Shown here in pieces: positions 37,546 to 46,568 of a DNA stretch of 56,159 nucleotides. The position numbers were made by a program, and so were the translations under genes. Each line of letters starts with the position of its first letter. Position 1 is the first letter of the stretch. The DNA is from Phyllobacterium phragmitis (GTDB lineage: Bacteria; Pseudomonadota; Alphaproteobacteria; Rhizobiales; Rhizobiaceae), in the NCBI RefSeq assembly GCF_002980495.1, contig NZ_PVBR01000028.1:1-56159 (forward strand), in the 5' to 3' direction. Below the pieces are notes generated by a model. It had not been told where the DNA came from. It worked only from the letters and a program-made list of their open reading frames with translations, and did not search any database.

Positions 37546-38439
37546 ATGACGATATCGATTTCACGCCGTCAGGCACTCGCCGGCAGCTTGCTCGCGATTC
37601 CCGCACTTGCCTCGCTCACAGTCGCCACACGGGCGCAAGCCGACCAGAACCTGGGGAGCCGGCTCGCCGAACTCGAGGGCAGACATGGCGGCCGCATCGG
37701 CGTCGCCGTGCTCAATCTCGCCACCGGCGAGCGGATCGGACATCGTTCCGACGAGCGCTTTTTGATGTGCAGCACGTTCAAGGCCCTGGCGGCGGCATTC
37801 ATTCTCGCACGCGTCGATCGGGGAGAAGAGCAGCTTGGCCGGCGGATCGTCTATTCGAAGAAGGATCTCGTAACCTGGTCACCGATCACAGAAAATCATG
37901 TCGGCGGTGCCGGCCTGTCGGTGGCGGAGCTTTGCCAGGCGACCGTGACCCTGAGCGACAATACCGCCGCCAATCTTCTGCTCGCCAGCTTCGGCGGACC
38001 AGCCGCGCTGACGACTTTTTTACGATCCATTGGCGATGAGATCACGAGGCTCGACCGCACCGAGCCCGAGCTGAACCAGCACGATAAGCCGGGTGACCTG
38101 CGCGACACCACGACACCTGCTGCCATGCTGGGAACGCTGCGCAAGCTGGTTTTCGGCGATGTACTTTCCCGACCCTCACGCGCCCAGTTGGCTGCCTGGA
38201 TGATCATGAACAAAACAGGCGATGCGAAATTGCGGGCCGGCTTTCCCGGGAACTGGACTGTCGGCGACAAAACGGGGGGCAATGGCGACAAGTTCGGCAA
38301 CAGCAATGATATTGCCATTGCCTGGTCGCCGGACCGGGGCGCCGTCATCGTCGCCGCCTATTGCGAGATACCGTCGGTCTCCGAGGAAGAGCGCGGTGCG
38401 GTTCTGGCTGAAGTGGGACGGATCGCCGCGCAGGTATGA
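37546..38439 (+). CDS. bla: Class A beta-lactamase
   Basis: A 297-residue serine beta-lactamase precursor with a twin-arginine signal (SRRQALAGSLLAIPALASL). All active-site boxes are intact: Ser76-x-x-Lys in CSTFK (Ambler 70-73), SDN at residue 137 onward (Ambler 130), EPELN with Glu173 (Ambler 166), and Lys242-Thr-Gly (Ambler 234). This predicts penicillin and possibly cephalosporin hydrolysis in the periplasm. The adjacent AmpR-like gene suggests induction. The substrate range cannot be read from these motifs. Confidence 0.94.
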   Translation: MTISISRRQALAGSLLAIPALASLTVATRAQADQNLGSRLAELEGRHGGRIGVAVLNLATGERIGHRSDERFLMCSTFKALAAAFILARVDRGEEQLGRRIVYSKKDLVTWSPITENHVGGAGLSVAELCQATVTLSDNTAANLLLASFGGPAALTTFLRSIGDEITRLDRTEPELNQHDKPGDLRDTTTPAAMLGTLRKLVFGDVLSRPSRAQLAAWMIMNKTGDAKLRAGFPGNWTVGDKTGGNGDKFGNSNDIAIAWSPDRGAVIVAAYCEIPSVSEEERGAVLAEVGRIAAQV

Positions 38440-38456
38440 GATCAGGGCAGACGGAA

Positions 38457-38486
38457 GCAGCATCGGCGCTTGCGTGCCGATGCTGC
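38457..38486 (+). terminator. Hairpin after the beta-lactamase gene
   Basis: A perfect 11-bp stem GCAGCATCGGC (38457-38467) / GCCGATGCTGC (38476-38486) with an 8-base loop lies 17 bp past the stop. There is no T-run, so it is either a weak terminator or an mRNA-stabilising stem. Confidence 0.5.
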
Positions 38487-39026
38487 TGCGAAAGCCAGCC
38501 GGCTGAGCAAATCGCTCGCTTTGCCGCGCTCTACCCCGACAATGCTCGTCCGATCCAGCCCCTTACATCATCGCCCGATCCTCGAGGACTAACAGGCTGT
38601 TGCCTGTTCTGGCTTTGAGGGTAACCTCATCATCATGAACCGGGACAGGCGAACAGGCTCGAAAGTCGGCACCAGGGCCGGGCCTGCAAGGCCGGCTCCG
38701 TCATACGCAGCCCCTTGGCGCCCACAACGCGCAGGCAACTGGCGGCACACCCCTTGACGCCCGGCACCGTACTGATAAGTAAAAAAGCGATCCTGCCCTC
38801 CAGACATCGAAACGCGGGATGAACATTGGTGCCGGGCCCCTCTGGCGAGAGTTTTTACGGCGCTCTCGTGATGTCGGTGCCGCCAGCAAATCAAGCCAGC
38901 GGATTAGCTAAATATGAAAACTGATCTCATGCCTAATGCATGTGCCCTTTCGGCCGTGTCGGGTTTCGTTGCGAAACCACGTTTCTACACCGAACCCAGT
39001 GTCGCTCATTCGATGGAGACCCGTCG
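38487..39026. other. 540-bp gap with nested inverted repeats before the DUF475 gene
   Basis: No convincing gene. GCCCGGCACC (38759-38768) pairs with GGTGCCGGGC (38828-38837), and CGAGAG..CTCTCG forms a short hairpin near 38846-38868 with T5 in its loop. TerC-superfamily genes often have structured metal or pH-sensing leaders, so this could be a leader RNA, but I see no yybP-ykoY core. A GGAG box at 39014-39017 serves the next gene. Confidence 0.35.
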
Positions 39027-40106
39027 ATGATGCTTGGTTATTTCAAATGGGCTTTCATTGTCACTGCGGTTGGCTTGGTGCTCGGCGCCTGGCTTGGATG
39101 GCAGTCGAGCGGCACGCTCGCCGGAATGGCCTCCGTCTTCTTCATCTGCGCCGTGCTCGCGGTGCTCGAAATCTCGCTGTCGTTCGACAACGCGATCGTC
39201 AATGCCAACAAGCTCAAGGACATGACCCCGGTCTGGCAGCAACGCTTCCTGACATGGGGCATCATCATTGCCGTCTTCGGCATGCGCATCGTCTTCCCCC
39301 TGCTGATCGTCGTCATCGCTGCCGGCATCGGTCCAATCGATGCGGTCGTTCTAGCCGCGGCGAAGCCCGAGGAATACGCCCGCATCATGAATGATGCGCA
39401 TCTGCCGATCGCCGCCTTCGGCGGTACCTTCCTGATGATGGTCGGGCTCACCTATTTCTTCGATCATGAGAAGGATGTGCACTGGATTCAGTGGCTCGAG
39501 AGCAAGATGGCCCGTTTTGCGACCATCAAGGGTATCGAGATCGCTTTCGTGCTTATCCTTATTTTCGGTGTCTCGTCGCTGCTTCAACCAGCCGACGCCC
39601 ACACATTCGTTTACTCAGGTATCTATGGGCTGCTGACTTACCTCCTGGTCGAGATCGTCGGCGGCCTGCTTGATGCCTCACAGGAAACGATGAGTGCGGC
39701 CGCCAAGGGCGGCTTCGGCGCCTTCCTTTATCTGGAAGTGCTCGATGCCAGCTTCTCCTTCGACGGCGTCATCGGCGCCTTTGCACTGACGCAGAACCTC
39801 TTCATCATTGCGATCGGTCTCGGCATCGGTGCGATGTACGTGCGCTCAATGACGATCATGCTGGTGGAAAAGGGGACGCTCAACGAATACCGCTATCTCG
39901 AACACGGTGCGTTCTATGCGATCCTGGTCCTTTCGGTCGTGATGTATTTCCAGACCCTGATCCACATTCCGGAAGTCATCACAGGCCTTGGCGGCGCGGC
40001 TTTGATCGGCATCTCGCTCTGGTCATCGATCCGCCACAACAGGCGGGAACGCGATGCTGAAACGGCAAAGGCAGATGCTGACGATCGTCTGCGCGTCGAG
40101 ACATAA
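39027..40106 (+). CDS. DUF475 (TerC-superfamily) integral membrane protein
   Basis: A 359-residue protein with about nine membrane spans. Two acidic membrane motifs, LEISLSFDNAIVNANKL (about 47-63) and LEVLDASFSFDGVIGAFAL (about 237-255), match the TerC/DUF475 pattern thought to bind a divalent metal (manganese or calcium). HDEKD-type loops and a charged C-terminus follow. It stands alone with its own terminator. The direction of transport and the metal are unknown. Confidence 0.87.
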   Translation: MMLGYFKWAFIVTAVGLVLGAWLGWQSSGTLAGMASVFFICAVLAVLEISLSFDNAIVNANKLKDMTPVWQQRFLTWGIIIAVFGMRIVFPLLIVVIAAGIGPIDAVVLAAAKPEEYARIMNDAHLPIAAFGGTFLMMVGLTYFFDHEKDVHWIQWLESKMARFATIKGIEIAFVLILIFGVSSLLQPADAHTFVYSGIYGLLTYLLVEIVGGLLDASQETMSAAAKGGFGAFLYLEVLDASFSFDGVIGAFALTQNLFIIAIGLGIGAMYVRSMTIMLVEKGTLNEYRYLEHGAFYAILVLSVVMYFQTLIHIPEVITGLGGAALIGISLWSSIRHNRRERDAETAKADADDRLRVET

Positions 40107-40139
40107 TCCGGACCGGAGGCGCTCCCATAAACAAGCCAG

Positions 40140-40168
40140 GAGCCCGGCGTCAAAGCGCCGGGCTCTTT
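40140..40168 (+). terminator. Terminator of the DUF475 gene
   Basis: GAGCCCGGCG (40140-40149) and CGCCGGGCTC (40156-40165) form a 10-bp stem with loop TCAAAG, followed by TTTGTTG. It lies 33 bp past the stop codon. Confidence 0.85.
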
Positions 40169-40308
40169 GTTGCTCCCTTTGTCGAGAACAAGGTCATGCA
40201 GTGCTTGTCACGGTGGGAATGGGCAATGGCGGATAGTATGAAAGCGCCTGAACTTCCGACCGAAAAATGCATGACAGGGGACCGGATCTCGACGTCTTCT
40301 TCGATATG

Positions 40309-41484
40309 TCACGAACGAAAGCGCAGGTTCCCTCGCGTGAGCTCATCGACCGAGGTGCAACCCATCAGCTTCATGCCGCGCTCGATCTCCATGTGCATCA
40401 ATTCCAGCGCGCGTTCGACGCCGGCCTGCCCGGCGGCAGCCAGTGGGAAGAGATAGTAGCGGCCCAGTCCGACCGCCTTGGCGCCCAGCGAGAGGGCCTT
40501 GAGCACGTGGGTGCCACGCTGCACGCCACCATCCATCATCACATCGATCCTGTCTCCCACCGCATCGACGATCTCCGCAAGCTGGTCGAATGCGGTACGT
40601 GAGCCGTCGAGTTGGCGACCGCCGTGATTGGAGAGGACAATTCCGGTGCAGCCAATCTCGACCGCACGCCTGGCGTCCTCGACCGACATGATGCCTTTCA
40701 GGCAGAATTGCCCGCCCCAGTGCTGCACCATTTCGGCAACGTCGTCCCATGACATGGAAGGATCCAACATCTCCGTGAAATAGCGGCCGATCGACATCAC
40801 GCCATCGCCCATATCGACATGGCCATCGAGTTGCGGCAGCCTGAACCGCTCATGCGTAAAGTAGTTGATCGCCCACGATGGCTTGATCGCGAACTGGGCG
40901 ATGCCAGCAAGGTTGAGCTTGAAGGGAATAGCGAAGCCTGTTCGCTTGTCACGCTCGCGGTTGCCACCAGTGATGCTGTCCACGGTCAGCATCATCACCT
41001 CAACCCCCGCCTGCTTGGCCCGAGCCATCATCTCACGGTTCAATCCACGGTCCTTGTGGAAGTAGAATTGGTAGACCTGCGGCCCATTGCTGATCCGGCG
41101 CGCCTCTTCGAGGCTGACGGTGCCAAGCGAGGAGACGCCGAACATCGTGCCATATTTCGCCGCCGCTGCCGCCACCGCGCGTTCGCCCTGATGGTGGAAC
41201 AGGCGCTGGAGCGCCGTTGGCGAACAGTAGACCGGCATCGCCAGATTCTGCCCCATGACCGTCACCGACATGTCCACTTCGGTCACGCCGCGCAGGACGT
41301 TCGGCACCAGGTCGCAGTCATCGAAGGCGGCCATGTTGCGCCGATAGGTGACCTCGTCATCGGCTGCACCGTCGATGTAGTTGAAGATCGGTCCCGGGAG
41401 GCGCTGCTTGGCCATCCGGCGGAAGTCATGGAAGTTGTGGCAGTTTCTCAGACGCATCTCATCACTCTGTTGGCTCGGGCTCAC
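40309..41484 (-). CDS. lldD: FMN-dependent alpha-hydroxy-acid (L-lactate) dehydrogenase
   Basis: A 391-residue TIM-barrel flavoenzyme. RLPGPIFNYIDGAADDEVTY (about 28-47), PVYCSPTALQRLFHHQGE, the active-site GIVLSNHGGRQLDGSRTAFD with its catalytic histidine, and DVMMDGGVQRGTHVLKALSL then GAKAVGLGR are diagnostic. It oxidises L-lactate or a similar 2-hydroxy acid and passes electrons to the respiratory chain. The longest frame starts at GTG 41484; ATG 41457 (MRLRNCHNF) is an equally good start. Glycolate or mandelate are alternative substrates. Confidence 0.88.
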   Translation of the reverse strand: MSPSQQSDEMRLRNCHNFHDFRRMAKQRLPGPIFNYIDGAADDEVTYRRNMAAFDDCDLVPNVLRGVTEVDMSVTVMGQNLAMPVYCSPTALQRLFHHQGERAVAAAAAKYGTMFGVSSLGTVSLEEARRISNGPQVYQFYFHKDRGLNREMMARAKQAGVEVMMLTVDSITGGNRERDKRTGFAIPFKLNLAGIAQFAIKPSWAINYFTHERFRLPQLDGHVDMGDGVMSIGRYFTEMLDPSMSWDDVAEMVQHWGGQFCLKGIMSVEDARRAVEIGCTGIVLSNHGGRQLDGSRTAFDQLAEIVDAVGDRIDVMMDGGVQRGTHVLKALSLGAKAVGLGRYYLFPLAAAGQAGVERALELMHMEIERGMKLMGCTSVDELTRGNLRFRS

Positions 41485-42288
41485 CTGTCCGATAGCGCAT
41501 TGCCGCGCAGTGCTTCTCCCTTACAGACCCTCGTTGAATGACAAACAGCCGTGGGGGTGGCGCGTTGATTTATCGTATCGATCGGAAGGTTGCCGTATTC
41601 CGAGGTGCTGGCCTGGAGATACATATGATCAGCACTCTTCCTTTATTACATGCCACCTTCCTTGAAAAACTCGTCGCAAACTTCATTGCGCCGGATATGC
41701 CTGATCTGTTGATGCCGGTATCGGCAGCCAAATGAGTTGTTTCGCAACGTCTGCATAGGGTGGTGGAAATCTGCTCGAGCGCATTTCTCCATTTCCATTA
41801 ACGCAAAGTCCTCCGCTTTTGCGTTTGACGCAGCGCGCAGTGCAGCTACCATGGTCGGAAGCCGGCATATGATGGTTTAACCGGCCCGATCTCCGAGGGA
41901 TGGCCGTGGCGGGACGGGGGGCACGACCGGACGCTTCGACCGGGGATACGCAAGTTTCGCCCAGAGCGCCTACAGCTTCCACTATCAGGACACCGAAGCC
42001 TTCAAGGAGAAGGACACGGGACGAGGGTTCAACCTGGCGACGTCGCAGTTCACCGGGCTGGCGCGGGGGTGACATGCCGATGGCGGCTCTGGCACGGAAC
42101 CAGCGGACCCATTGAATACGAAAAATAGAACCACGATTTATAATAACGCCTTGAAACGATAATGAATAGATAACCGGCATTACCTATATTTTTTGTTTAA
42201 GCATTAACTACACCAACAAAACAAAACTTCATTTCAGAATTTCTGTGACAGTATAGATCATCATCTTTTTGCAAAATGGAGTCTTCAC
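41485..42288. other. 800-bp gap with only weak coding fragments
   Basis: No convincing gene. On the minus strand an ATG at 41799 behind GGAGG could start a 50-residue peptide (MEMEKCARADFHH...), which I do not recognise. On the plus strand an open stretch to a stop near 42072 reads FDRGYASFAQSAYSFHYQDT and then EAFKEKDTGRGFNL, without a start codon, and looks like a gene remnant. An 8-bp inverted repeat AACGCAAA/TTTGCGTT lies at 41800-41825. The last 160 bp are AT-rich promoter-like DNA of the YfdX gene. Confidence 0.35.
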
Positions 42289-43017
42289 ATGAAATTAAGA
42301 ACATTCTCGGCGTATCTCTTGTCCGCAACCATCGTTTCTTCTTTTGTTGTAGCTCCAGGTTTTGCGCAGGAGCCAAATGCAGCCGCAACATCGCAAGCCT
42401 CCCAGCCGACCCCTGCACAGCTTGCAGCCATGAAGAAGCTGCAGATCGTCTCCGATGAAGGCTATGCCGCGGTACGCGGAATCGCTCTTGCCAGACTGGC
42501 CATTTTTCAGGGTGCGCCGGACCGCGCCAAGAGCATTCTGACGGCGGTCAAGCAAAGCCTCGACAAGGCCCAGGCCGGTACGGCCGGTCTGGCCGGAAAA
42601 CTCAAGCAGGCCAATGGTCCGCAAGATGAGGTTGCCGCGATACAGTCGGGCCAGGTTCCGATAGATTTCGCCGTCGGTATGAATGATGATTATACCGTAA
42701 CGCCGGAAACCGCCAAGAACATTGCAAATGCCAACCAGCATCTCAACAATGGCAACACGCAGAAAGCCGTTGAAGAGCTGAAGCTTGCCAATGTCGATGT
42801 CTTCGTTACCGAAACCGACGCGAATCTTCCTGTTCTTGCAAAAGCAGTTGATGCGGCATTGACCCAGATTGCAGGTAAACAATATTATGAAGCAAACCTG
42901 AGCCTGGTGAAGGCTGGCGACGCCATTACCATGCGTACGATATCCGAAGGCAAGGACGCAGCTTCACCGGACAAGACCGGCGCTGTACCGAAGCCAACGC
43001 CTGCCCCAGCGCAGTAG
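42289..43017 (+). CDS. YfdX-family secreted protein
   Basis: A 242-residue protein with a signal peptide (MKLRTFSAYLLSATIVSSFV... cleaved near GFA-QE). AAVRGIALARLAIFQGAPDRAKSIL (about 60-84), a GMNDDYTVTP segment, NANQHLNNGNTQKAVEELKL and EANLSLVKAGDAITMRT match the helical YfdX family, which has been linked to acid stress and antibiotic susceptibility in enterobacteria. A proline/alanine-rich C-terminal tail follows. Single gene with a strong terminator. Confidence 0.82.
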   Translation: MKLRTFSAYLLSATIVSSFVVAPGFAQEPNAAATSQASQPTPAQLAAMKKLQIVSDEGYAAVRGIALARLAIFQGAPDRAKSILTAVKQSLDKAQAGTAGLAGKLKQANGPQDEVAAIQSGQVPIDFAVGMNDDYTVTPETAKNIANANQHLNNGNTQKAVEELKLANVDVFVTETDANLPVLAKAVDAALTQIAGKQYYEANLSLVKAGDAITMRTISEGKDAASPDKTGAVPKPTPAPAQ

Positions 43018-43040
43018 TCGGCGCAGTAAAAGCCAAATGA

Positions 43041-43105
43041 CCGTCTCGGGGCAGATTCGCGCCAGCTTTGCTGGAGTGGGTCTGCCCCGAGACGGTTTGC
43101 GTTTT
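43041..43105. terminator. Strong terminator between YfdX and Hint genes
   Basis: A perfect 15-bp stem CCGTCTCGGGGCAGA (43041-43055) / TCTGCCCCGAGACGG (43081-43095) encloses a second hairpin CCAGC-TTT-GCTGG and is followed by TTTGCGTTTT. It can serve both converging genes. Confidence 0.8.
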
Positions 43106-43164
43106 CGGAGCAATGCCGATCTTGAGAAATTATGCTCCCTGGTTCCCGCAAAACAGGAACGCTC

Positions 43165-44019
43165 TTAGACTTGCTCTAGCGATTGCTCCGCGCGTGCCGC
43201 GATCCGCTGATAGGCTTTCTGGATCGGGTCACGGACCTGAGTAACGTAACTGGCCCCGAGGCGGAGAAGGGCCTGCAGGTGCTCCCGCCCACCTTCATAG
43301 CCCACGATCGGTGCGAAAGGCTTCATGGCAGATCGCTGTTCGGCGGGATAAAGGCGCTTGTATTCAACGAAGTTCGTGAAGCTCTCATAGTTGTCGGCGC
43401 CCAGAAGATAGGTCTCGGCAGGAACACCCTCGGCCAGGATCGCCTCATGAGTATCAAACACGATATTGAAATACTCGATCGTCTCCCGATCCGAAGGGAG
43501 GGCTGGTGCAATCGAGATCCCATTGACCAGTTCCTTCACTCGAATGAGGACGCCGTCGATGAACAGGGCGTGGCTGGGAGAGAGATAAAGATCGGTGTGA
43601 GGCGTCCGTTGATCAAGAGCTTGTCGCGAAATGCGGATGGGCATAACACTGTCATGCCAGGACGCGCCGCTTTTCCTGAAGATCTGGCGACCGATCCATT
43701 TGATCATCCTGGCTTCGCCGCGCACGGTTTCAACGAGATCGCCGATCTGAAGATCCTCGATACGAACCTCCCCTTTCGGTGTCATGATAGAGGTGCCTCG
43801 GAGGAAACAATGAGCACCGCCTCCGCCGGAACCGCCACCGGGATTGCCCTTTCCAGGGCCCTTTCCCCAGTTGTTCCCCATGGCTTTGACCGGCAAAGAC
43901 GAAACGGTCATCGCTACGGCGCTTATCGCCGCCACTTTGGCGCTTGTCGCAACCGCCACGCCTAGAAAATGACGTCTCGCCCGATTACGCGGCATTTGCC
44001 GATCTGTATTTAGCGGCAT
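43165..44019 (-). CDS. Exported Hint-domain protein
   Basis: A 284-residue protein. The N-terminus RNRARRHFLGVAVATSA looks like a twin-arginine signal; residues 48-69 are a glycine-rich linker (GKGPGKGNPGGGSGGGG). A Hint (hedgehog/intein) domain follows: the splice-type Cys71 in AHCFLRGTSIMTPKGEVRIE, IGDLVET, and His150 in LYLSPSHALFIDG. About 90 residues remain after it. Hint domains of this kind self-cleave or transfer the N-part to a nucleophile. It lies 184 bp behind the bufferin genes on the same strand and may be an independent unit with its own GGAGAGGGA ribosome site. Confidence 0.8.
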   Translation of the reverse strand: MPLNTDRQMPRNRARRHFLGVAVATSAKVAAISAVAMTVSSLPVKAMGNNWGKGPGKGNPGGGSGGGGAHCFLRGTSIMTPKGEVRIEDLQIGDLVETVRGEARMIKWIGRQIFRKSGASWHDSVMPIRISRQALDQRTPHTDLYLSPSHALFIDGVLIRVKELVNGISIAPALPSDRETIEYFNIVFDTHEAILAEGVPAETYLLGADNYESFTNFVEYKRLYPAEQRSAMKPFAPIVGYEGGREHLQALLRLGASYVTQVRDPIQKAYQRIAARAEQSLEQV

Positions 44020-44203
44020 AGTCCCTCTCCTTGTGTCCCTATTCCATTTTCTGACAGCTATCCTACATCGACCTGCACCGGCTGAACTCTTCCGAATTCG
44101 TCCTTATGCGATGGTGAAATAGGCGTAGCCATTCCGCAAAAGATGTATGGCAGGAAGCGACTTGGCTTCTTGGAAGAGGATGTGCGTCGTATGCGTGGTT
44201 TCT

Positions 44204-44725
44204 TCAGCTTTGCCGTACGCGGCGTCTGTCGTTGCCGATCAAATGATCGAGCGAAATCCGACCCGCGCCCCACGCCATGATGCCGAGCGCCATCGCCGCC
44301 CAGGTCAGGTGAAGCGGCCAGCCCGTAGGCACCGTGAGTTGGACGACAATGGTCATGACGAGAAGTCCCAGTGCCGCCAATCGTGTCCCCAGGCCAAGGA
44401 CGAGGAGAATGGGCAACAGGATTTCCGCCGATCCAGCAGCAAACGCCGCGACACCGGGCGCGGGGAAGGCATAGGGGCCGCCGGGCAAATACAGCTTGAA
44501 TTCACTGCTGAAGAGCAACACCGCAACATCGTTCAGTTGCAGAAATCCATCCCATTTGTTGATGCCCGAGCGCCAGAATGGAACCGCGAGTGCGATGCGC
44601 AGGGCAAGCTGGGTGAGAGACGGCTGGGCAATGGCGCGAACACTGGCGTCCACCCGCCCAAAAAATCCGCTTATTCCATGCCAACCGGCGGCCTGTCCTT
44701 CGGGAGCCATTGTCTCAATCTCCAT
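44204..44725 (-). CDS. DoxX-family membrane protein of the bufferin operon
   Basis: A 173-residue protein with four membrane spans. LALRIALAVPFWRSGINKWDGF (about 41-62), PGVAAFAAGSAEILLPILLVLGLGTRLAALGL and WAAMALGIMAWGAG are DoxX signatures. It overlaps the DUF2063 gene by 11 bp, so it is translationally coupled. DoxX proteins are frequent partners of DUF692/DUF2063/DUF2282 gene sets (HvfD or BufD); an electron-transfer or quinone role is proposed but not established. Confidence 0.9.
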   Translation of the reverse strand: MEIETMAPEGQAAGWHGISGFFGRVDASVRAIAQPSLTQLALRIALAVPFWRSGINKWDGFLQLNDVAVLLFSSEFKLYLPGGPYAFPAPGVAAFAAGSAEILLPILLVLGLGTRLAALGLLVMTIVVQLTVPTGWPLHLTWAAMALGIMAWGAGRISLDHLIGNDRRRVRQS

Positions 44726-45509
44726 GAACGATTGCCGAGAACGCGCCCGCCTCGATCATTCCGGCAATATTGGCGGATAGATCGAATTGCGGGCTTTTTT
44801 CAAACGCCGCTGCGGTGGCCGCGACGAGCGCCCCACCTTGGGCGAGATGCGCCAGAAAAACCGCTCCACCGGGCGGCAACCGCCGGACGATGACCTCCAG
44901 ACCGGGTCGGGTGACCAGTGCATCCTCTGATGTGGCCGCTTCGATGGGGCCAACCGGTCCGTCGCCCCGGTTTGAGGCGAAAATGCTGACAGCCGGAAAT
45001 CGCGAGCGCAGGATCCGCGTCGAGGGATGCGGCGTCAAAACGCTATCGGCCAATCGCTCCGGCGCAATTGCAGCCAAAGCCTCGGGCTTTAGCGGCTCCG
45101 CATCCGCCGCGTGATAAGCGTCAAGCCATGCCCGTTCGATCCGCGCCACATCCGCCAGCCAAGGGATTTGCGCCGCATATTCGTAGCGTTCGATAAAATC
45201 CGGGAATTCCCGGCCATATTCGAACAATAGCGGCGAAGCCGGCGGCGTAGCCCGCACATGAGACCGCGCCATCGCACGGAAAAAATCCACACCTGTAATG
45301 CGCTGCGTTGCCGGGAACACCGCCGCCAGAGCATTGATCAGGCTGACCGTCACATTGTTGCGATAGACATTATACCGCTTGCGCGCGGCCTTGCCGTTTG
45401 GACCGCAAACTGCGGTGGGAGCGGTGCGCTGGGGGTCGAGCAGCGCCGGGACGAAATCATCCGCGTAAGAGAGCGCGGCGAGACCCTCGTTATGTTCAAC
45501 CGACCGCAT
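44715..45509 (-). CDS. bufC: DUF2063 protein, partner of the MNIO maturase (BufC/HvfC)
   Basis: A 264-residue protein. [20 protein letters not shown] (about 43-62) with [15 protein letters not shown] is the DUF2063 N-domain; [21 protein letters not shown] lies in the middle. In characterised relatives this subunit recognises the precursor leader and brings it to the DUF692 enzyme. ATG 45509 overlaps the DUF692 gene by 14 bp; an earlier ATG at 45548 would add 13 unrelated residues. Confidence 0.9.
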   Translation of the reverse strand: MRSVEHNEGLAALSYADDFVPALLDPQRTAPTAVCGPNGKAARKRYNVYRNNVTVSLINALAAVFPATQRITGVDFFRAMARSHVRATPPASPLLFEYGREFPDFIERYEYAAQIPWLADVARIERAWLDAYHAADAEPLKPEALAAIAPERLADSVLTPHPSTRILRSRFPAVSIFASNRGDGPVGPIEAATSEDALVTRPGLEVIVRRLPPGGAVFLAHLAQGGALVAATAAAFEKSPQFDLSANIAGMIEAGAFSAIVHGD

Positions 45510-46422
45510 GGGCTTTTCCCTGTATGAAACCGCGTGCATATCCGTCAAGGATCGCCTGAGCCGCTGCAGCCTCCGCCTTGAGCACCGGCCAGTCGGGAAT
45601 GGCGCTGTCCCACTCGACGAGCGTCGGGATTGGGCCTGTCTGGCCGATCACCCTGTCGAAAAGTTTCCACACGGCATCGGCAACGGGTCCGTCATGGCTG
45701 TCGATGAGGAGGAGATCACCCTCGTCATCGCTCTGCTCGGCATGTCCCGCCAGATGGATTTCGCCCACATGCTCAAGCGGGAAATCCGCGAGATAACCCA
45801 GTGCGGAGTAGCCGTGATTGGTGGCTGAAACGAAGACATTGTTGATGTCGAGCAACAGCCCGCATCCGGTGCGCCGGACCAATTCGCGCAGGAATGCCGT
45901 CTCGCTCATCGTCGACTCCGCAAAGAGGACGTAAGTCGAGGGGTTTTCCATGAGGATCGGCCGACCGATCGTCTGCTGGACTTCGTCGACGTGGTCCGCA
46001 ACACGTCCAAGCGTGGCTTGTGTGTAAGGCAGAGGCAGCAAATCATTGTAGAAGGTGGTGTCGTGGGTCGACCAGGCGAGGTGCTCCGAAACGAGTGCCG
46101 GCTCATAACGCTCGACCAGCGTCTTGAACCGGCCAAGATGCGCCTTGTCGAGCGGTTGCGGTCCGCCGATCGACATGCATACGCCATGCAATGAAACGGG
46201 ATGATCGCGGCGGATGCGGGTGAGCGCGTCATGAGGCGGCCCTCCCGCGCCCATGTAGTTTTCCGCATGGACCTCGAAGAAGCCGTGCTGCCTGCCGGCA
46301 GCCAGGATCGCCGGCAGATGTTCATGCTTGAAGCTCGTGCCGGCGAGCCCGGCTATGGCATGCGCCGGAAAGCGGCAGGCTCCCGACGCATGTGAATCAG
46401 GATGTGCCGTTAATTCATTCAT
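45496..46422 (-). CDS. bufB: DUF692 multinuclear iron (MNIO) peptide-modifying enzyme
   Basis: A 308-residue TIM-barrel protein of the MbnB/HvfB/BufB family that modifies cysteines of a ribosomal peptide. Metal-ligand residues are in place: [10 protein letters not shown] (Glu50, His52, Glu54, Asn55), SLHGV (His79), VSEHLAW (Glu113, His114), LMENPSTY (Glu159, Asn160), [16 protein letters not shown] (Asp192, Asn194, His203), EIHLAGH (His223, His227), DSHDGPV (His243) and LVEWD (Glu270). The start has GGAGG at good distance. Neighbours make bufferin maturation the likely job. Confidence 0.94.
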   Translation of the reverse strand: MNELTAHPDSHASGACRFPAHAIAGLAGTSFKHEHLPAILAAGRQHGFFEVHAENYMGAGGPPHDALTRIRRDHPVSLHGVCMSIGGPQPLDKAHLGRFKTLVERYEPALVSEHLAWSTHDTTFYNDLLPLPYTQATLGRVADHVDEVQQTIGRPILMENPSTYVLFAESTMSETAFLRELVRRTGCGLLLDINNVFVSATNHGYSALGYLADFPLEHVGEIHLAGHAEQSDDEGDLLLIDSHDGPVADAVWKLFDRVIGQTGPIPTLVEWDSAIPDWPVLKAEAAAAQAILDGYARGFIQGKAHAVG

Positions 46423-46447
46423 CGTGACCTCCGCTTTCCGGCGAATT

Positions 46448-46557
46448 ACCTAAAGCGCGTTGCGTTCAACTGAACTCATGCGCTGCGCTTTAGGTCTTTG
46501 TTTTTGCGCATGTCTTTGTCCCAAAACCGGTTCCCACTTTTGGGAGACATGCTTTAG
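46448..46557. repeat. Brucella/rhizobial-type palindromic repeat between bufA and bufB
   Basis: Two adjoining hairpins: ACCTAAAGCGC (46448-46458) with GCGCTTTAGGT (46485-46495), then GCATGTCT (46508-46515) with AGACATGC (46545-46552) enclosing CCCAAAA/TTTTGGG around CCGGTTCCCAC. The AAAACCGGTTCCCAC core and the GCGC..TTTAG arms resemble the Bru-RS-like elements scattered in Brucella and relatives. It fills almost the whole gap within the operon, where it may hold back readthrough or shield the bufA mRNA. Confidence 0.8.
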
Positions 46558-46568
46558 AACCCCTGGAT

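Noticed and set aside
38487-39026. yybP-ykoY manganese riboswitch upstream of DUF475
   Set aside because: I looked for the GGGGAGUA-type core and the paired loops and did not find them.
41538-41735. 65-codon plus-strand frame
   Set aside because: No ribosome site, no motif, unusual composition; left as part of the gap.
43165-44019. Functional intein in the Hint protein
   Set aside because: There is no C-terminal intein block (HN followed by C/S/T) and no split host protein, so it is a Hint-type domain rather than an intein.
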